Positions 10,436 through 21,618 of a stretch of DNA of 64,000 nucleotides are shown here, piece by piece (positions within the stretch are counted from its first letter, which is position 1; each line of letters starts with the position of its first letter). The position numbers and the translations under genes were made by a program. The DNA comes from Ryuthela nishihirai (taxonomy: Eukaryota > Arthropoda > Arachnida > Araneae > Heptathelidae): positions 19,001-83,000 of the forward strand of contig JAWZYU010000705.1 in the NCBI GenBank assembly GCA_038380435.1. The letters are read 5' to 3'. The notes beneath the pieces are model-generated. The model had not been told where the DNA came from and made no database searches. It saw only the letters and a program-made list of their open reading frames with translations.

Positions 10436-10500
10436 CATCATCATCATCATCATCATCCACAAGCAGCCATGGGCTACGGAGGTCCAACCAGACCGATATT
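10436..10500 (-). mobile_element. RTE-like LINE, extremely 5'-truncated 3' end
   Basis: A run of ATC triplets (10436-10457) is followed by GCAGCCATGGGCTACGGAGG and TCCAACCAGAC. These match the 3' ends of the two long LINE copies (31371-31430 and 55781-55835), where the triplet run is also terminal. This is a typical product of incomplete reverse transcription. Confidence 0.75.
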
Positions 10501-11156
10501 GAGAATGAAGAGAATTAAACGAGATTGCATATTACCAGAATAGGCATCTGACCACCAATTTATTGACTTATATGTAATTATTTATCTATATATTTCATCT
10601 AATGTGTAGTTGTAGTATTAATGTGTAATGCTAGATGGCGAAGCTATTTGTGAGGTTTTTATTTTCAAATCATTGACCTTTATTCTGGGTAAACTATCAC
10701 ATATTACATTACCATTCCTCAATATTTGCATGTTAAATTTACAATGGATGTAACATAAGCTTGAAAGAACTGCAGTTTACAGAACTTTGTTTTCGTTCGT
10801 TGCTTTAGTCCAGAATTTGTTCAGAATATTTCTTATTTTTAATAGTAATTTCTTACAGTAAGAAAAAAATTTCCTTTTGAATTTCATAAGAGGTTCAAAA
10901 AATAATTTTTTTTTAGTAATATATTATTAAAAGTTTATTCTTTTAGCTATGGCATTTGTAAATGAATGTAAAACATACTGGTTAACGAGGTCGAGCATTC
11001 ATTATTTCGCAACACAATATTGCAAATGGAATATTATTGTGTCAACAATTGAATCCTCTTTGACGGAACACAAGAGCTTCCCTTCTACTATTTTCGTTTT
11101 CGCCATGACACCTAGCAAGTGAAGCAGAAGGTCATGTCGGTTCCGGTGCTACGTAA
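10501..11156. other. Intergenic stretch
   Basis: No gene or repeat recognised. Confidence 0.5.
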
Positions 11157-11336
11157 AATTCCCCGCCCTGCCCACGGTCAGTAGGGGACAACGATGGGCT
11201 TGGAAAGGCCGCCGTCCGTAGGATGGGACGTTAAGCCGTGGCCCCATGTGCGGGAGAGCCATACCCTGTGCACGTTAAAGAACACGCTTTATGGCCTTGA
11301 CGGGAGGCTACCATCTGTCTCCCAACAGCTGTTCCA
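11157..11336 (+). mobile_element. SINE A, internal fragment
   Basis: It spans AAATTCCCCGCCCTGCCCAC to CAACAGCTGTTCC. It lacks the head and the last quarter. The core around GGACGTTAAGCCGTGGCCCC is intact. Confidence 0.85.
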
Positions 11337-13178
11337 CACAACCCGGTTCCGGTGAGATAGCTGAAATGGAAGAATATTCATTTTGCGGGGATATCTAAGC
11401 ACACAGGTAAGACAACAGAGGTATGTGAAATTTTATCCCTTGCATTAAAATATTCTCAGGAATTAAATAGTAAGACGCATTTTCTAAATACCATGTCGTT
11501 TTGCTCTATATAGCTATATTTGATTAATCAGAAAAATACTCTTTTTATACGCAAGTGTTTATACATTTTCGAGACTATGCACGGTTCATCTCATAGTTCT
11601 GAATAGTAGAAAGTTTTCGTTTTGTAAACAATTCAAACTCGGATATTTAACAGTTCATAATTTCCATTTAACTTTGGTTTTACCTCCAAAATTTATTATG
11701 TATCTGAAGGTACTAATTCGAAGAAGTGAGAGATTAAGAATATCCAACAATGTTTAATTAGTGCTTTTCGAAATAAATATTTATAGTTTATTACTTCGTT
11801 AAAGTAACCGTTGTATTTTTAAACGCCTGCTAATCATAGATGTGAAATCGGTGCTGTCTATGTTACTTCTTAGTTAGGCACTGAGGTATCAAAATTTCAA
11901 ATTTTCAACGTAAATTATACTGAATATTTAAAACTGAATTACAGTGACGTTGTCTTAAGCACAACCATGCTACTATTTTATCTATGTATCTATCATGCTG
12001 ATGATGAAAAAAAATTCATATCCCCAGATCCATAAATGGGTCGAGAAAAAAATCACTTGGCTCTACAAAGAGACAGCGTAAAAATGACATGGTGCTTTAA
12101 ATTATTTCAGAATGTTTGTTAAATATTTATTGTTTGAGGTCTGTGAGGAAAAAAAAATTATCGTTATCAATTTTCTTTTAACGGGTACTAATGAGTATCT
12201 TTGTTCACCTTGGAATCTATTAAGTACTTTTCTTCAAATACTTCCAGAAATGAAATAATAATTGCCTCCCTTATTCCTCATTAGGAAAAAAAAATAACAG
12301 CTTTGAAACAAAATAACATTAAATTTTAAAATTGCCCCATGATACGCATTGTTCACCTATTTAAGTCTCGATGCAATAGATTGATTCTTTTTACCTATAA
12401 AACGTACATTGCTTGGTAAAGAATTGTGTGTAAATTTAATCTCTTAAAGTGCGTTTACATTATTTGAGACAAGCTCTATTTGCAAGTTTGATTTCCTTCT
12501 TCGTAAAAGTGGGAAATTTTCGTTTGTTAATCATTCCATAGATCAGTTTTTGTTCATAGCTTTAACTGCATCTTTTATTTTAAATATATAATGTATTTTC
12601 TTTAAATGATTTAGTATGAAACTTTGAATATTTAAAAAATAACTCTTTTTTTATCTGAAAATAAGAATAGATTCAGATAGCTGCACATTCATTTAATATG
12701 CATTCTCATATTTCCATTGGTTCTTCCACACAACATTCTTTCAGCTTTGAAATCTGAAATCATTGAGTTCAGTCGCTATATCTCTTGCATTTGTTGAATG
12801 CTTCACGATTTTCTAAAAGTGTGATTTTTAAATTCTTGATGTTTTACTTCACAAAAGATTGGAAACAATATGAAATACTGGTCTAAATCATATTTATCAT
12901 AACATAATTACACATAATTAATTTATATTTAGATATTTAAATTTGCACTATTCTGCATAGCTTTATTATATTTACTGGTAAATTATTCTCTTTATTACTA
13001 GGTATAAATTCAAAATTACCCTTCACAAGTTAATAAAAAAACTATTCTTAATATTTAGAAAAAAAAATGAGACGATAAGTTTAAATTTCATACATTTTGG
13101 CGTTTATTCTGAGAATCCACCATGCTGCGGTATAATAATAGAGAAGATAAGAACAAATTTGAGAGTAATTATTACGTA
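11337..13178. other. Long AT-rich stretch without recognisable genes
   Basis: About 1.8 kb with no long reading frame, no SINE and no repeat that I can match elsewhere in the window. It may be unique non-coding DNA or intron. Splice-site hunting by eye gave nothing supportable. Confidence 0.5.
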
Positions 13179-13180
13179 TA

Positions 13181-14672
13181 CAGGGTGTTTCAAAATTCTC
13201 TGTATAAATTTCAATGGGAGATAGGGAACACCAAGACAAAATTTTTTGTCTGTAAATGTGTCCGCTGACGTAACCCTTCGGTGCTAGAGGGCGCTGACAG
13301 AAATATCGGTGGAGCTTAAGCATAAATGAATGGAAACGAGTGTGAGAAGCATGTTTATTTAAAGGTGTTCAAAGTTGCAATCGGCAACAGCATTTCCTGC
13401 ATGACAGCGTGGAAACATTGATTTGTCATACATAAGCATCTGATAGGATGCCATGTAAATGACTTATATTCTAAGCTTTACCAGCGAATATAATAAAGCA
13501 ATTTCTAAAAAAATCGTTGCCGATATTTTTTCTGAATTCTGTAATCAACCATAGTGTTCAGATATTTTTTGAGCTACTATTCACGAGGTTCTTCATGTGT
13601 CCCCAGAGGAAGAAAACGATACATGTTAAATTGGGCGATCTTGGTGGCGACGGGTTCCCGCCAGCCTATCCATCGGTCCCCAAAAGTGATGTTCAGATAA
13701 TCCCGCACATCACTGCTGAAGTGTGCTGGCGCCCGGTCGTGTTGAAACCACATTTGTCTGCGAATAGCCACTATATCTTCCAGCAGTCCTGGCAATATTT
13801 CTTCAAGTGAGGCAGCAGGTATGGCCCAATCAAAATGTCAAGGAATGATACCCGCCCAAACATTGACGGCAAACCGTTGTTGATGACCATGCGCCTTTGT
13901 GGCATGTGGATTTTGGTGTGCCCAAACGTGAGAATTGTGCACATTAAACACACCCTCGCATGTGAACGAGGCCTCATCTGATAAGAGTACATGAGCCGGG
14001 AAATCAGGTTGTACCGCAGTCTGCTGCAGAGACCAGCGCACAAATTCTACACGAAGAGTGTAATCCTGAGGCTGCAATGCCTGGAATCTCTGACGATAAA
14101 ACGGATGTAACTGTTGCTCGTGCCACACTCTCCACACGAGGGGGTGGTTCACACCGAGGCTACGTGCAACAGCTCACGTGCTTGTGCCTGGATTATCATC
14201 AATCTGTCATAGTATATCTTCTTCCATGTCAGGAGTGTGCATAGTTTTCTCCTGACCAGTGTCATGCATGTTTGCATGGAATGTTCCAGTTTCTCGCAGT
14301 TGCTGGTGCAAACGCACAAATGTTTGGTGGTTTGGCACATGTCTGTTTGCGAAACGTTATCGGTACAACCTCACAGCAGCTCTTCCGTTCCCATTGACAG
14401 CACCATACGCCAGATGCATGTCAGCCATCTCAGCAGTCGTGAAACACTCCATGTTACACATAATGTGCATGATTTACGAATGCCGACTGCAAACACCAGT
14501 CCGTTTTCTGTTCCCACTTCGCCCCTCTAGCAAATTGCAGGCCGCCAAACAGCGCCCTCTAGCGCCGTAGGGTTAGGTCAGCAGACATACATTCACAGAA
14601 GAAAAAGATTTGTCTTGATGTTCCCTATCGCTCATTGAAATTTGTACAGAGAGTTTTGAAACATCCTGCCTG
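13181..14672 (-). mobile_element. Mariner/DUF4817-type DNA transposon, full length but inactive
   Basis: The 1,492-bp element starts CAGGGTGTTTCAAAATTCTC and ends with an inverted copy (its reverse complement opens CAGGCAGGATGTTTCAAAA). It lies between TA dinucleotides at 13179-13180 and 14673-14674, as expected for Tc1/mariner insertion. The terminal inverted repeats stay recognisable for about 100 bp. Each contains a GCTAGAGGGCGCTG word (13283-13297; reversed at 14550-14565). It carries one transposase gene on the minus strand. The related MITE lies at 5431-5860. Confidence 0.85.
13560..14452 (-). pseudogene. Mariner-like (DUF4817-type) transposase, degenerate
   Basis: Translation on the minus strand starts at the ATG at 14450-14452 (MECFTTAEMADMHLAYGAV). 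It runs through a helix-turn-helix region (VPNHQTFVRLHQQLRETG and NPGTSTxAVARSLGV) into the catalytic domain. DEASF carries the first Asp, the HVWAHQNPHA motif follows, and QHDRAPAHF carries the second Asp. At least three in-frame stops interrupt the N-terminal half and one follows GIIP. Near 13620 a frame change is needed to reach FFLWGHMKNLVN, and the expected PDLT reads PNLT, so the third catalytic Asp is lost. Transposases of this type cut and paste their own DNA into TA sites. This copy cannot act. Confidence 0.8.
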
Positions 14673-14674
14673 TA

Positions 14675-15540
14675 TAACTCATCAACTGGGTTAATTCATT
14701 TTAGTTTCAATAGCTTGCTAAATCTTTTACACTTATATTGTATCTTGTATCTGATAATCTGTTATAATTGTTTTGTACAGTTTATCTCAATCGATAATTA
14801 TAATAGTGCTCAAAGCATGTCTCATTCGTTTCACAGTTCCAACTTAAATGACGAATTTCCATTCGATATTAAACACGTTTTAAGATTATTTTAGAAACAC
14901 TAATACAGAAATGTCCAAGTGAAAAAATAACAATTGAGATGGTTGATGAATCCTTGAAGATTCAACCTTTTTTATTTGGTAAAACTAATTCAGTCTCTAC
15001 AAATGTAGAAACTGGAGCGGGAGTTACTCAGTATGGCTGAACAAGTGTTGAATTAAAGCGAATCGTTAATTCTTTTAAATATTATTTTAATATTTCAACA
15101 GGTAGTTACAATTATCACGAAAAAAATGTTTATATATATTGATATCAATAAAATTGTGAAGTAGTATTCGTTTTATTTTCGATAAATTCTCAGTAAAAGT
15201 ATCTGAAGTGTCGTTAGATGTATAAAGGATTTAGTTCTGTTTTAGTTTATTTATTGCAATAGAGACTCCATGAGGACAGATTTTAGGATAAATATGTAAA
15301 ATATGTCAAATATATTTCTAAATCAATTCTTTTATGCTGAAGATTTTCTGTTTTATTTAATAAATAACTGAAACAGGATGTTATGTTATATTGATGTGAT
15401 ATAACACAGTCTGAAGAAGATGTGTGTCTATAACACGGTATAAAGTATATTAAATGTATAACGATGTGTTTCTATAACACAGTCTGAAGTTTAATAAATG
15501 TATTAAGTAATAAATGTCAATTAATATGTTTATATATTAG
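14675..15540. other. Intergenic stretch with a short repeated word
   Basis: No gene recognised. Two copies of GATGTGTxTCTATAACAC occur about 45 bp apart (15419 and 15464), with TAACACAGTCTGAAG at both ends of that block. Confidence 0.5.
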
Positions 15541-15667
15541 TAGGCCTGTAAAGAGTATCTAGGTAGTCACTGGAAGGAGAGCTTATGCACCAATCCCCTG
15601 TGATGATGCATAGAACAGGCCAGGCCTAGCACCTAGGTCCGACCCCGCCTTCTCGTGGTTAGTACAT
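15541..15667 (+). mobile_element. RTE-like LINE 5' untranslated fragment
   Basis: AGGCCTGTAAA at the start and GCACCTAGGTCCGACCCCGC further in match, in reverse complement, the 5' end of the long LINE copy (about 34850-35005). The match stops near the CCTTTCAAAA motif. The fragment carries no coding sequence. Confidence 0.7.
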
Positions 15668-15679
15668 ACCTTTCAAAAA

Positions 15680-16207
15680 ACTTTACGTTTCGGTGAAGTG
15701 GTGTGGGAGTACGGGTGCCTGGACGATATTGTACGTCACATCCACGAAAAGTGTCGCAAGCCTTTTACTTCCGTCATCGCTTAGAAGGGAGGATTCTACG
15801 AGAAGCGACTATTGACCAGACTTGGTATAACCTCGCTAGGAATACTTTACCCGACGAAGGAAGGGATCACTCTAACCCTTCCGTAGTGGCAGGAATTACT
15901 AGTGGTGATGGACAGAATCGACGTCGCTAATTCCACCGAAAGAGAGATTTGGTTCGTGATGAACAACCTACAATTGTGCGCTTACTGTAATAATGATGGG
16001 TTTCGTCGCCTCGACATCATCAAATCCCTACCTGGTTCGACATCTTGTGGCGTAAACCTCGCCTTGGCCCAGTGAGAGGAAATGCGAAACCGTAGCAACG
16101 ATGTGAAGAACAACCTGAATCATCACCGCACGTCCTATGTTAATTTTCACCTGCGGCACGCCATCGCTGAACAGAGAGATCCTATCTGTCCTTTGATGAC
16201 GGGTTAA
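15680..16207 (+). pseudogene. Decayed gene with a PC4/Sub1-like motif, first of a pair
   Basis: A single frame (codons from 15698) runs about 170 codons to a TAA at 16205-16207, broken only by TAG at 15782 and 15884 and TGA at 16073. That is far fewer breaks than random AT-rich DNA would give, so it once encoded a protein. Around codons 47-68 it reads YPTKEGITLTLP, then the stop, then WQELL. This resembles the PT-K-G-I-L-L-x-x-W-x-x-L signature of the PC4/Sub1 single-stranded-DNA-binding coactivator domain. The rest (IWFVMNNLQLCAYCNNDGF and a long C-terminus) is not recognised. An AATAAA lies at 16253. It precedes a second ORF with the same signature by about 100 bp. Domain identity is inferred from a short motif only. 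Confidence 0.45.
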
Positions 16208-16305
16208 AGAGAGCGAAAGACAACCTGTATACTAGCGACAATTGGTTTTGTAAATAAAAGTCCGATATTACCTAACAATTACTGTGTTGTGTACTCGTTT
16301 ACGTT

Positions 16306-16676
16306 ATGAATCGTGTGAAGACAACATCAGCAACAGCTGTGATTTGTGGGGTCACGTTATCTCCAGATTATTTAGCCACACGTTGCGGAGATTCCAGGCA
16401 TTTGGGAAGAAACGTTTGGTTGAGCGTGTGTAATGAAACAGTGGATATCAGATTATTTTTGCGTAAACAACCGACGGTGAAAAGAATTAACTTATCTTTT
16501 TCTCAGTGGAAGAAACTCATTATCCGAGTTACCAATTCTGTCTGGTGGAGGTGGGAACAAAAGCGATGTACTATAACCATCCGGTAATTTACACATCGAG
16601 AGAGTTGTGTGAAGAGGCTGCAGACCGTACATCTATAGACATACCTGACTCCAAGGTCATCCTACGCATTATTTAA
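16306..16676 (+). pseudogene. Decayed gene with a PC4/Sub1-like motif, second of a pair
   Basis: The frame from ATG 16306 gives 93 residues to a stop at 16585-16587. Residues 46-52 read VDIRLFL and 55-71 read QPTVKRINLSFSQWKKL. This is the same strand-then-helix signature as in the upstream ORF and resembles the PC4 domain (VDIR, PTKKGI, W-x-x-L). After a frame change near 16565 a second frame reads YYNHPVIYTSRELCEEAAD and ends at a TAA at 16674-16676, which looks like the true C-terminus. PC4-type proteins bind single-stranded DNA and assist transcription or replication. Such genes occur in hosts, phages and mobile or viral elements, and I cannot say which source applies here. SINE A sequence begins two bases after the stop. 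Confidence 0.45.
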
Positions 16677-16677
16677 G

Positions 16678-16856
16678 AGGCACAGGGTATGGCTCTCCAG
16701 CACATGGGGTCACAGTTTAATGTCCCCACCCACGGACGGGTGACTTTCCAAACCCATCGGTGTCTCCTTTCTCATGGTGGTCAGGACGGAGTGTTTGACG
16801 GAGATAACTGAACGCTGGCACAGATGGGATTCGAACCTGGGAACTGCAGATTACGT
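16678..16856 (-). mobile_element. SINE A, 5' half
   Basis: It covers CACAGGGTATGGCTCTCC to the B box region (GATTCGAACCTGGGAACTGC). The tail half is absent and the A box side is lost after ATTACG. Confidence 0.8.
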
Positions 16857-17114
16857 AATGCAGAGAAGCAAACTTCGGTAGGCGCATTCTTACATTAGTT
16901 CTATGGGGCTTCCCTTCTTTGTGACTATATATTATTTGGCTTTTACTGTCTAACAGTTTCCCTTAGAAATGTCGCGTCTGAATGTTGGAATCCTTGTTAC
17001 CTGGTCATTTAATTAGCTCCACTGTAAAGCAGAAAGGAAATGACCCTCAGAGTTAAAAAACGAACCTAATTCGAACAAATGTTTTGTCACATTATTCTTT
17101 CTGCTATTGATGAA

Positions 17115-17424
17115 GGGGCTGGGGTGGCTCAGTCGGTAGCACGCCAAGTTCGTAATCTGTAGTTCCCAGGTTCAAGTCCCAGCTGGGTCAGCTTTGATAT
17201 TTATCTCCGCAAAAATTCCCCGCCCTGCCCACGGTCAGTAGGAGAAACCGATGGGCTTGGAAAGGACACCCTCCGTCAGATGGGACGTTAAGCCGTGGCC
17301 CATGTGCCGGAGAGCCATACCATGTGCACGCTACAGAACACGCTGGATGGCCTTGACGGGAGGCTGCCATCTATCTGCCAACAGCTGTTCTAGTGGGTCC
17401 CCTCCCACAACATTCTCTGATCAT
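17115..17424 (+). mobile_element. SINE A, head and body
   Basis: It begins GGGGCTGGGGTGGCTCAG with an intact A box (TGGCTCAGTCGG), and the B box reads GGTTCAAGTCC. It ends near TCCCACAACATTCTCTGA, before the tail. Confidence 0.9.
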
Positions 17425-18249
17425 CGGGTTTTCAATCGGGTTTTCCAAAGTTCATCGGGTTTTCCAAAGAGCACCAGTCTCCTTTTGAATTCGTGATCAA
17501 GTTAGAAGCTAATTCGATTAATTTCGTTTCGGTAGATGTGAAGATAATTTCTTTTTTTCTTCTATCGTCTCATTTGTATCTCTCTTAATTAAGTAGGCTT
17601 AGTGAAACTGAGACTGTTTGCCTTTCGGAAATCGACTTTGAAGTTGAACTCACTGGGATAGAAATGGCACAGATTAATATAACTCCGTAAAGATAGCACA
17701 CTATAACGTTAAAAAACAACCTTTTGTCCGATTTCAGCGCCTCTATCGTCATGGGTATGTACTACTCACTTCATTTTCATTCCGTCTGATTAGTTTTTAA
17801 TAAATCTAAAGCAGATAGATCGTAGCGTGACAGAATAAATCGCCAGGCCATTTAGCCAGCCCATTCCTTCTTCAACGGATTATGCCAATGACACCGATAA
17901 AATATAGGGACAAACCAGTTATATCTGAAGCTGAAGAACTAGTGGAACAAATTTTATAGCTTAATTATACCTAAAAATTAAACTTATAGATGTAAATTTC
18001 AATCGTTTGTTATTTGCTTTTAAAAATTTAGTATCTGACTTTAAATATTCAATGATATTTCAACAAATAGTAATAGGCATATTATTTTACTGACATAACT
18101 TTAAAATTGAAATTTAATTTTAAATAAACTAAGTCACTAAAATTTTCTCCCATTTAATTTCTCTTCACCCGCAAGTGGCGCTGAATGGGTAATGACCGCT
18201 CGAAACCCATTTTAATAACCAAAGTGTCCCAACTGGATACCTTAATCTG
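17425..18249. other. Intergenic stretch
   Basis: It begins with a short run of repeated GGGTTTTC-type words (17428-17465). The rest shows nothing recognisable. Confidence 0.5.
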
Positions 18250-18392
18250 TGACAAATGATGATGAATCATCCATTTAATAAAGTAATTATTTTCACTGAC
18301 TGTAACTCTGTTCTGCAGAGCTTAATGGTGATTTCGAAAAGCCAAAAGGATTCAATATGTGTTCATATTTGGAACCTTGTCAATTATAGTGA
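18250..18392 (+). pseudogene. LINE RNase H domain fragment
   Basis: The frame reads KVIIFTDCNSVLQSL and then ICVHIWNLV. This resembles the region of LINE-encoded RNase H around its second acidic residue (FTDxxSxL). It is interrupted by SINE A at 18393. The fragment is too short to assign to a clade. Confidence 0.4.
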
Positions 18393-18712
18393 AGCGGGGG
18401 TGGCTCAGTCGGTAAAACGCCAGGCTCCTAATTTGCAGTTTTCAGGTTCGAGTCCTAGCCGGGCCAGTGTTAAGGTTTATCCCGAAAAACTCCCCGCCCT
18501 GACCTCGGATATTAGGAGACACCATTTGGCTTCGAAAGTCCGCCGTCCGTCGGATAGTATGCTAAGCCATGTGCGGGACACGTTAAATAACAGTATGGAT
18601 AGCCTTCACGGGAGGTTACCAACAGCCGTTCAGTGGGTCCTCACCTACATCCTGTTCTCAGCACTCGGGGTCCTTGTTACCAGTCCATTTGGTCTGTTGT
18701 GTGCAAACAAGT
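18393..18712 (+). mobile_element. SINE A, diverged, shortened in the body
   Basis: The head GCGGGGGTGGCTCAGTCGGT and the B box GGTTCGAGTCC are present. The core around the GTTAAGCC motif is degraded, and part between the core and CAGTGGGTCC is missing. Confidence 0.85.
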
Positions 18713-18761
18713 GCAGCTTGTTTACGAACCTCTAAGCGGCACTTTATTACCTCTAAGTTTT

Positions 18762-19134
18762 CTTACCTCTAAGCGGCATTTTTTTGCACACCATGGGCTA
18801 AATGGCCAGGTCACATGGATCCCGAAGGCTCAGAGAAGGTTGGGGGAGGGGACCAACTGGAACAGCTGTTGGGAGACAGATGGTAGCCTCCCGTCAAGGC
18901 CATCCAGCGTGTTCTTTAACGTGCACAGGGTATGGCTCTCCCGCACACGGGGCCACGGCTTAACGTCCCATCCGACGGACGGCGGCCTTTCCAAGCCCAT
19001 CGGTGTCCCCTACTGACCGTGGAAAGGGCGGGGAATTTTGCGGAGATAAATCTCAACGCTGACCCAGCTGGGACTCGAACCTGGGAACTACAGATTACGA
19101 GCCTGGCGCGCTACCGACTGAGCCACCCCCGCTC
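18762..19134 (-). mobile_element. SINE A, full length
   Basis: A well-preserved complete copy with its tail toward the preceding SINE (tail-to-tail pair) and the head ending at CCGACTGAGCCACCCCCGC. Both Pol III boxes match consensus. The tail-like words near 18730-18760 suggest a repeated tail end. Confidence 0.9.
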
Positions 19135-19169
19135 CTCATGAACTGTAGTTACGGGTTGATTTCCCTAAG

Positions 19170-19676
19170 TAGAAAATTTTCTGCGCAAGCTCCCGTTCCG
19201 CCCTCGGTGAGAAAGGGGGTACCTAAGAGCTTAGAAAAGTTTCAGTTTGTCGGATGGAACGTTACACCGTGGCCCCGTGTGCAGGAGAATCATATAACAC
19301 GAAGATTAAAGAACACGTTAGATGGCCTTGATGGAAGACTTCCATCTATCTCCTAACACCTGCCCAGTGGATCCCTTTCCCCAAACTTCTCTCATATGGT
19401 CCAGTGGCCGAGTAGTTAGCTTGGTTGGCTACTGATCTGAGAGACCTGGAATCGAGCCCCGGGGTAAAGCACAAATGTTTGTGTTGTCTTTCTGCTAGTC
19501 CTTCCACTAGGCGTATAAACTGACAGGCTCCTGTTAGACCTTTATGTAAGCAGCTATTTGAGGAAATGTTAGCTAATTTAAAACTTCTCCCCTTCACGAG
19601 CTCTTGGGGGTCTTCATGACTTGGCCATTTATCTCAATTTTTGCACAAAAATGCCGCATCGAAGTAAACAAACCAA
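19170..19676 (+). mobile_element. SINE A interrupted by SINE B
   Basis: Diverged SINE A body motifs (GGATGGAACGTTACACCGTG and AGAACACGTTAGATGGCC) run to about 19391. The 3' end resumes at 19581 with CTTGGGGGTCTTCATGACTT and GGCCATTTA and ends near 19676. The tRNA head is missing. Confidence 0.8.
19392..19580 (+). mobile_element. SINE B inserted in SINE A
   Basis: The tRNA-like head (GGCCGAGTAGTTAGCTTGG, then CGAGCCCCGGGGTAA) is followed by the SINE B body (TAAACTGACAGGCTCCTG and AAGCAGCTATTTGAGG). AAACTTCTC is duplicated on both sides (19383-19391 and 19581-19589), a 9-bp target-site duplication. Confidence 0.85.
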
Positions 19677-20837
19677 CTCATTTCGGTTTGCTACCCTCAT
19701 TGAGAGTATGACTGCCTAATTTAATATTCCTTCATATTTCCAATGAATCGAACCATCATCGTGGCGAAAATGTGGGTAGAAAGTAATTACTGACAATTTA
19801 ATAAAAAAAACATATTTTGAAAATAAATTTTTTTCTACTTTATGCAGTTTCCCGTTCGAAAGCCATTTGGCATTTCGATATCCTTCAAAGAAGCTATAGC
19901 GCCTAAAGCGTTTCATTCTAAACTTTCAACAGCTAAACTCGGGATTTTCGTGACGTCTAGTCAGCCGCAATGGAAGAGTAGACCATTTACAGGGTCTACG
20001 ATAGTGCAGGCTAGGTAGAACATTTAGCATAGTCTTGAGATTCGAGAACAAAAAATTGATATACACGTTTTACTAACTACCGTATTGTTTTTAATTGACC
20101 ATTTTATATAAAATAATTGCTTTAATATAATAGTCAATATGTTCATGACAATAATTAGGGAGTCTGAAAGCTTTAAAATCCTCAAATTTGAACCTTTGAA
20201 ATAAGTAGCTTCCAAGAGATCCTAGTTTATTAGGCTAAGAAGTAGGTTGCTAGCTAATTCCCCACATCTGACCAGAAAGATCCAAAATTGTATTGTCATT
20301 TATGAGAGAAACACAGCTTAGGGATGTATGATTAAGCCTTCAGTGGCATGGGATATGTGAATGTTATCTCATATTACGAATTTAATTTAGGAAGATACAC
20401 AGCTTTCATTATAAAAACATATCATTTAGAATTTTAATTACTTTTTAAATCTTTGCGTCAGAGTAGTTGGATATCAAACTCATACAGAAACAGGTCTATA
20501 GCAAGTATAGATGTGGGGACAGAAGGACTAAAAACATTTAGTTTGATATAGGAAGTTTAAATTATAAAACCATTCTTGAAATCATTGAACTACCTTGGTA
20601 AAGGAATAATAAACATAACTCAAATGATCAGAAATTTTTAAATTATCCTGAATGAGTGGGATAAAGCCTCCTACATCGTACTAGGCGTGGAAAGTGCAGT
20701 AAACAGATCATTTAAGTCCCATCTAGTCCAAGCCATACCGGGCTACGAAACTCAGCAGGCCTGAACTCATATCTAGTATGATAATTATGATGAGTGGTAT
20801 ATCATAATAGTAAGAGTGATATCTATTTATTCCCTTT
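19677..20837. other. Intergenic stretch
   Basis: About 1.1 kb with no recognisable gene or repeat. It ends at the left breakpoint of the duplicated unit 1. Confidence 0.5.
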
Positions 20838-21618
20838 GTAGTCATGTTACGGGGTTTAGAAACAAACTACAATTGTTGAAGTCAAATTTGCAGGAAAACG
20901 ATATAATTCATTTTGAAAGTTGTAAAGAGTTATATGAAGAAATGAAGCAACTTAGTAAAACAGTTAATTTTGAAAAATATGTTACTAAATTATATATGCT
21001 AATTGAAGATTTTAATAGCAGGTTTTCTCAATTTCATGACCTTTAGAAAGTTTAAATTTATTCAATAATCCGTTTAGTATTGATATTAGCATCGTAGGTC
21101 CTAAATAACAAATGGAATTATGTGTCCTTCAGGACGATCCAATTATTGCATGTAATAGAGAAACTGGAATAGAATTGGTCAAACTTTTGCCAAAATTAAA
21201 ATGTCAAAAATGAAAGATTTTAGACTCCGAATAATTTCTACGTTTGTAATTACATATATCTGTGAGAGCGCATTTTCTGATATGAAATATATAAAAAAGG
21301 TACAGAAAATGCATGAAAGAATCTACTCTTGAGCATATACATCGGCTCGTAACAATAAATATAGATATGGACCTAAAAGAAATTATTGCCCAACAGCTAC
21401 GGCCATTTTGTTCCCATTAAATTTATAAAATATTTGATAAGGTTTAGAAAATTTATAATGGTTTATTATTACTTATTATTTTTCGTATAAATAAAACAAT
21501 TTTTTTGAAGTGGCATGAATTGACTATTCAATTACCTATCCTATTCTTTTTCTTTGGCCCGCGAAATATTGGCAAAAGCAGAAATGGCCCGCGGTCTGAG
21601 AGAAGATGGACAGCACTG
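20838..21618 (+). pseudogene. hAT transposon, 3' part (truncated by the duplication edge)
   Basis: It matches 44862-45653 almost base for base. It carries the end of the transposase, with CHVTGFRNKLQLLKSNLQE-type sequence from about 20838. The dimerisation-domain end, SDMKYIKKVQK to DLKEIIAQQLRPFCSH, finishes at 21420. The right terminus GGACAGCACTG at 21608-21618 is followed by CATTATCC, the same 8 bases that flank the complete element. The 5' half of the gene and the left terminus are missing because the repeated segment begins here. Confidence 0.85.

Noticed and set aside
11337..13178. Intron-containing host gene
   Set aside because: No exon-like frame with recognisable protein similarity or convincing splice signals was found on either strand.
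17115..17190. Functional tRNA gene
   Set aside because: The tRNA-like part continues directly into the SINE A body and is repeated many times; it is a SINE head.
18633..19016. 127-codon open frame
   Set aside because: It spans the tail-to-tail junction of two SINE A copies; the peptide is SINE sequence and not a gene.
20715..20765. Possible 5S rRNA or rRNA-like words (AAGCCATACCGGGCTACG)
   Set aside because: The order and spacing of the 5S internal control region are absent.
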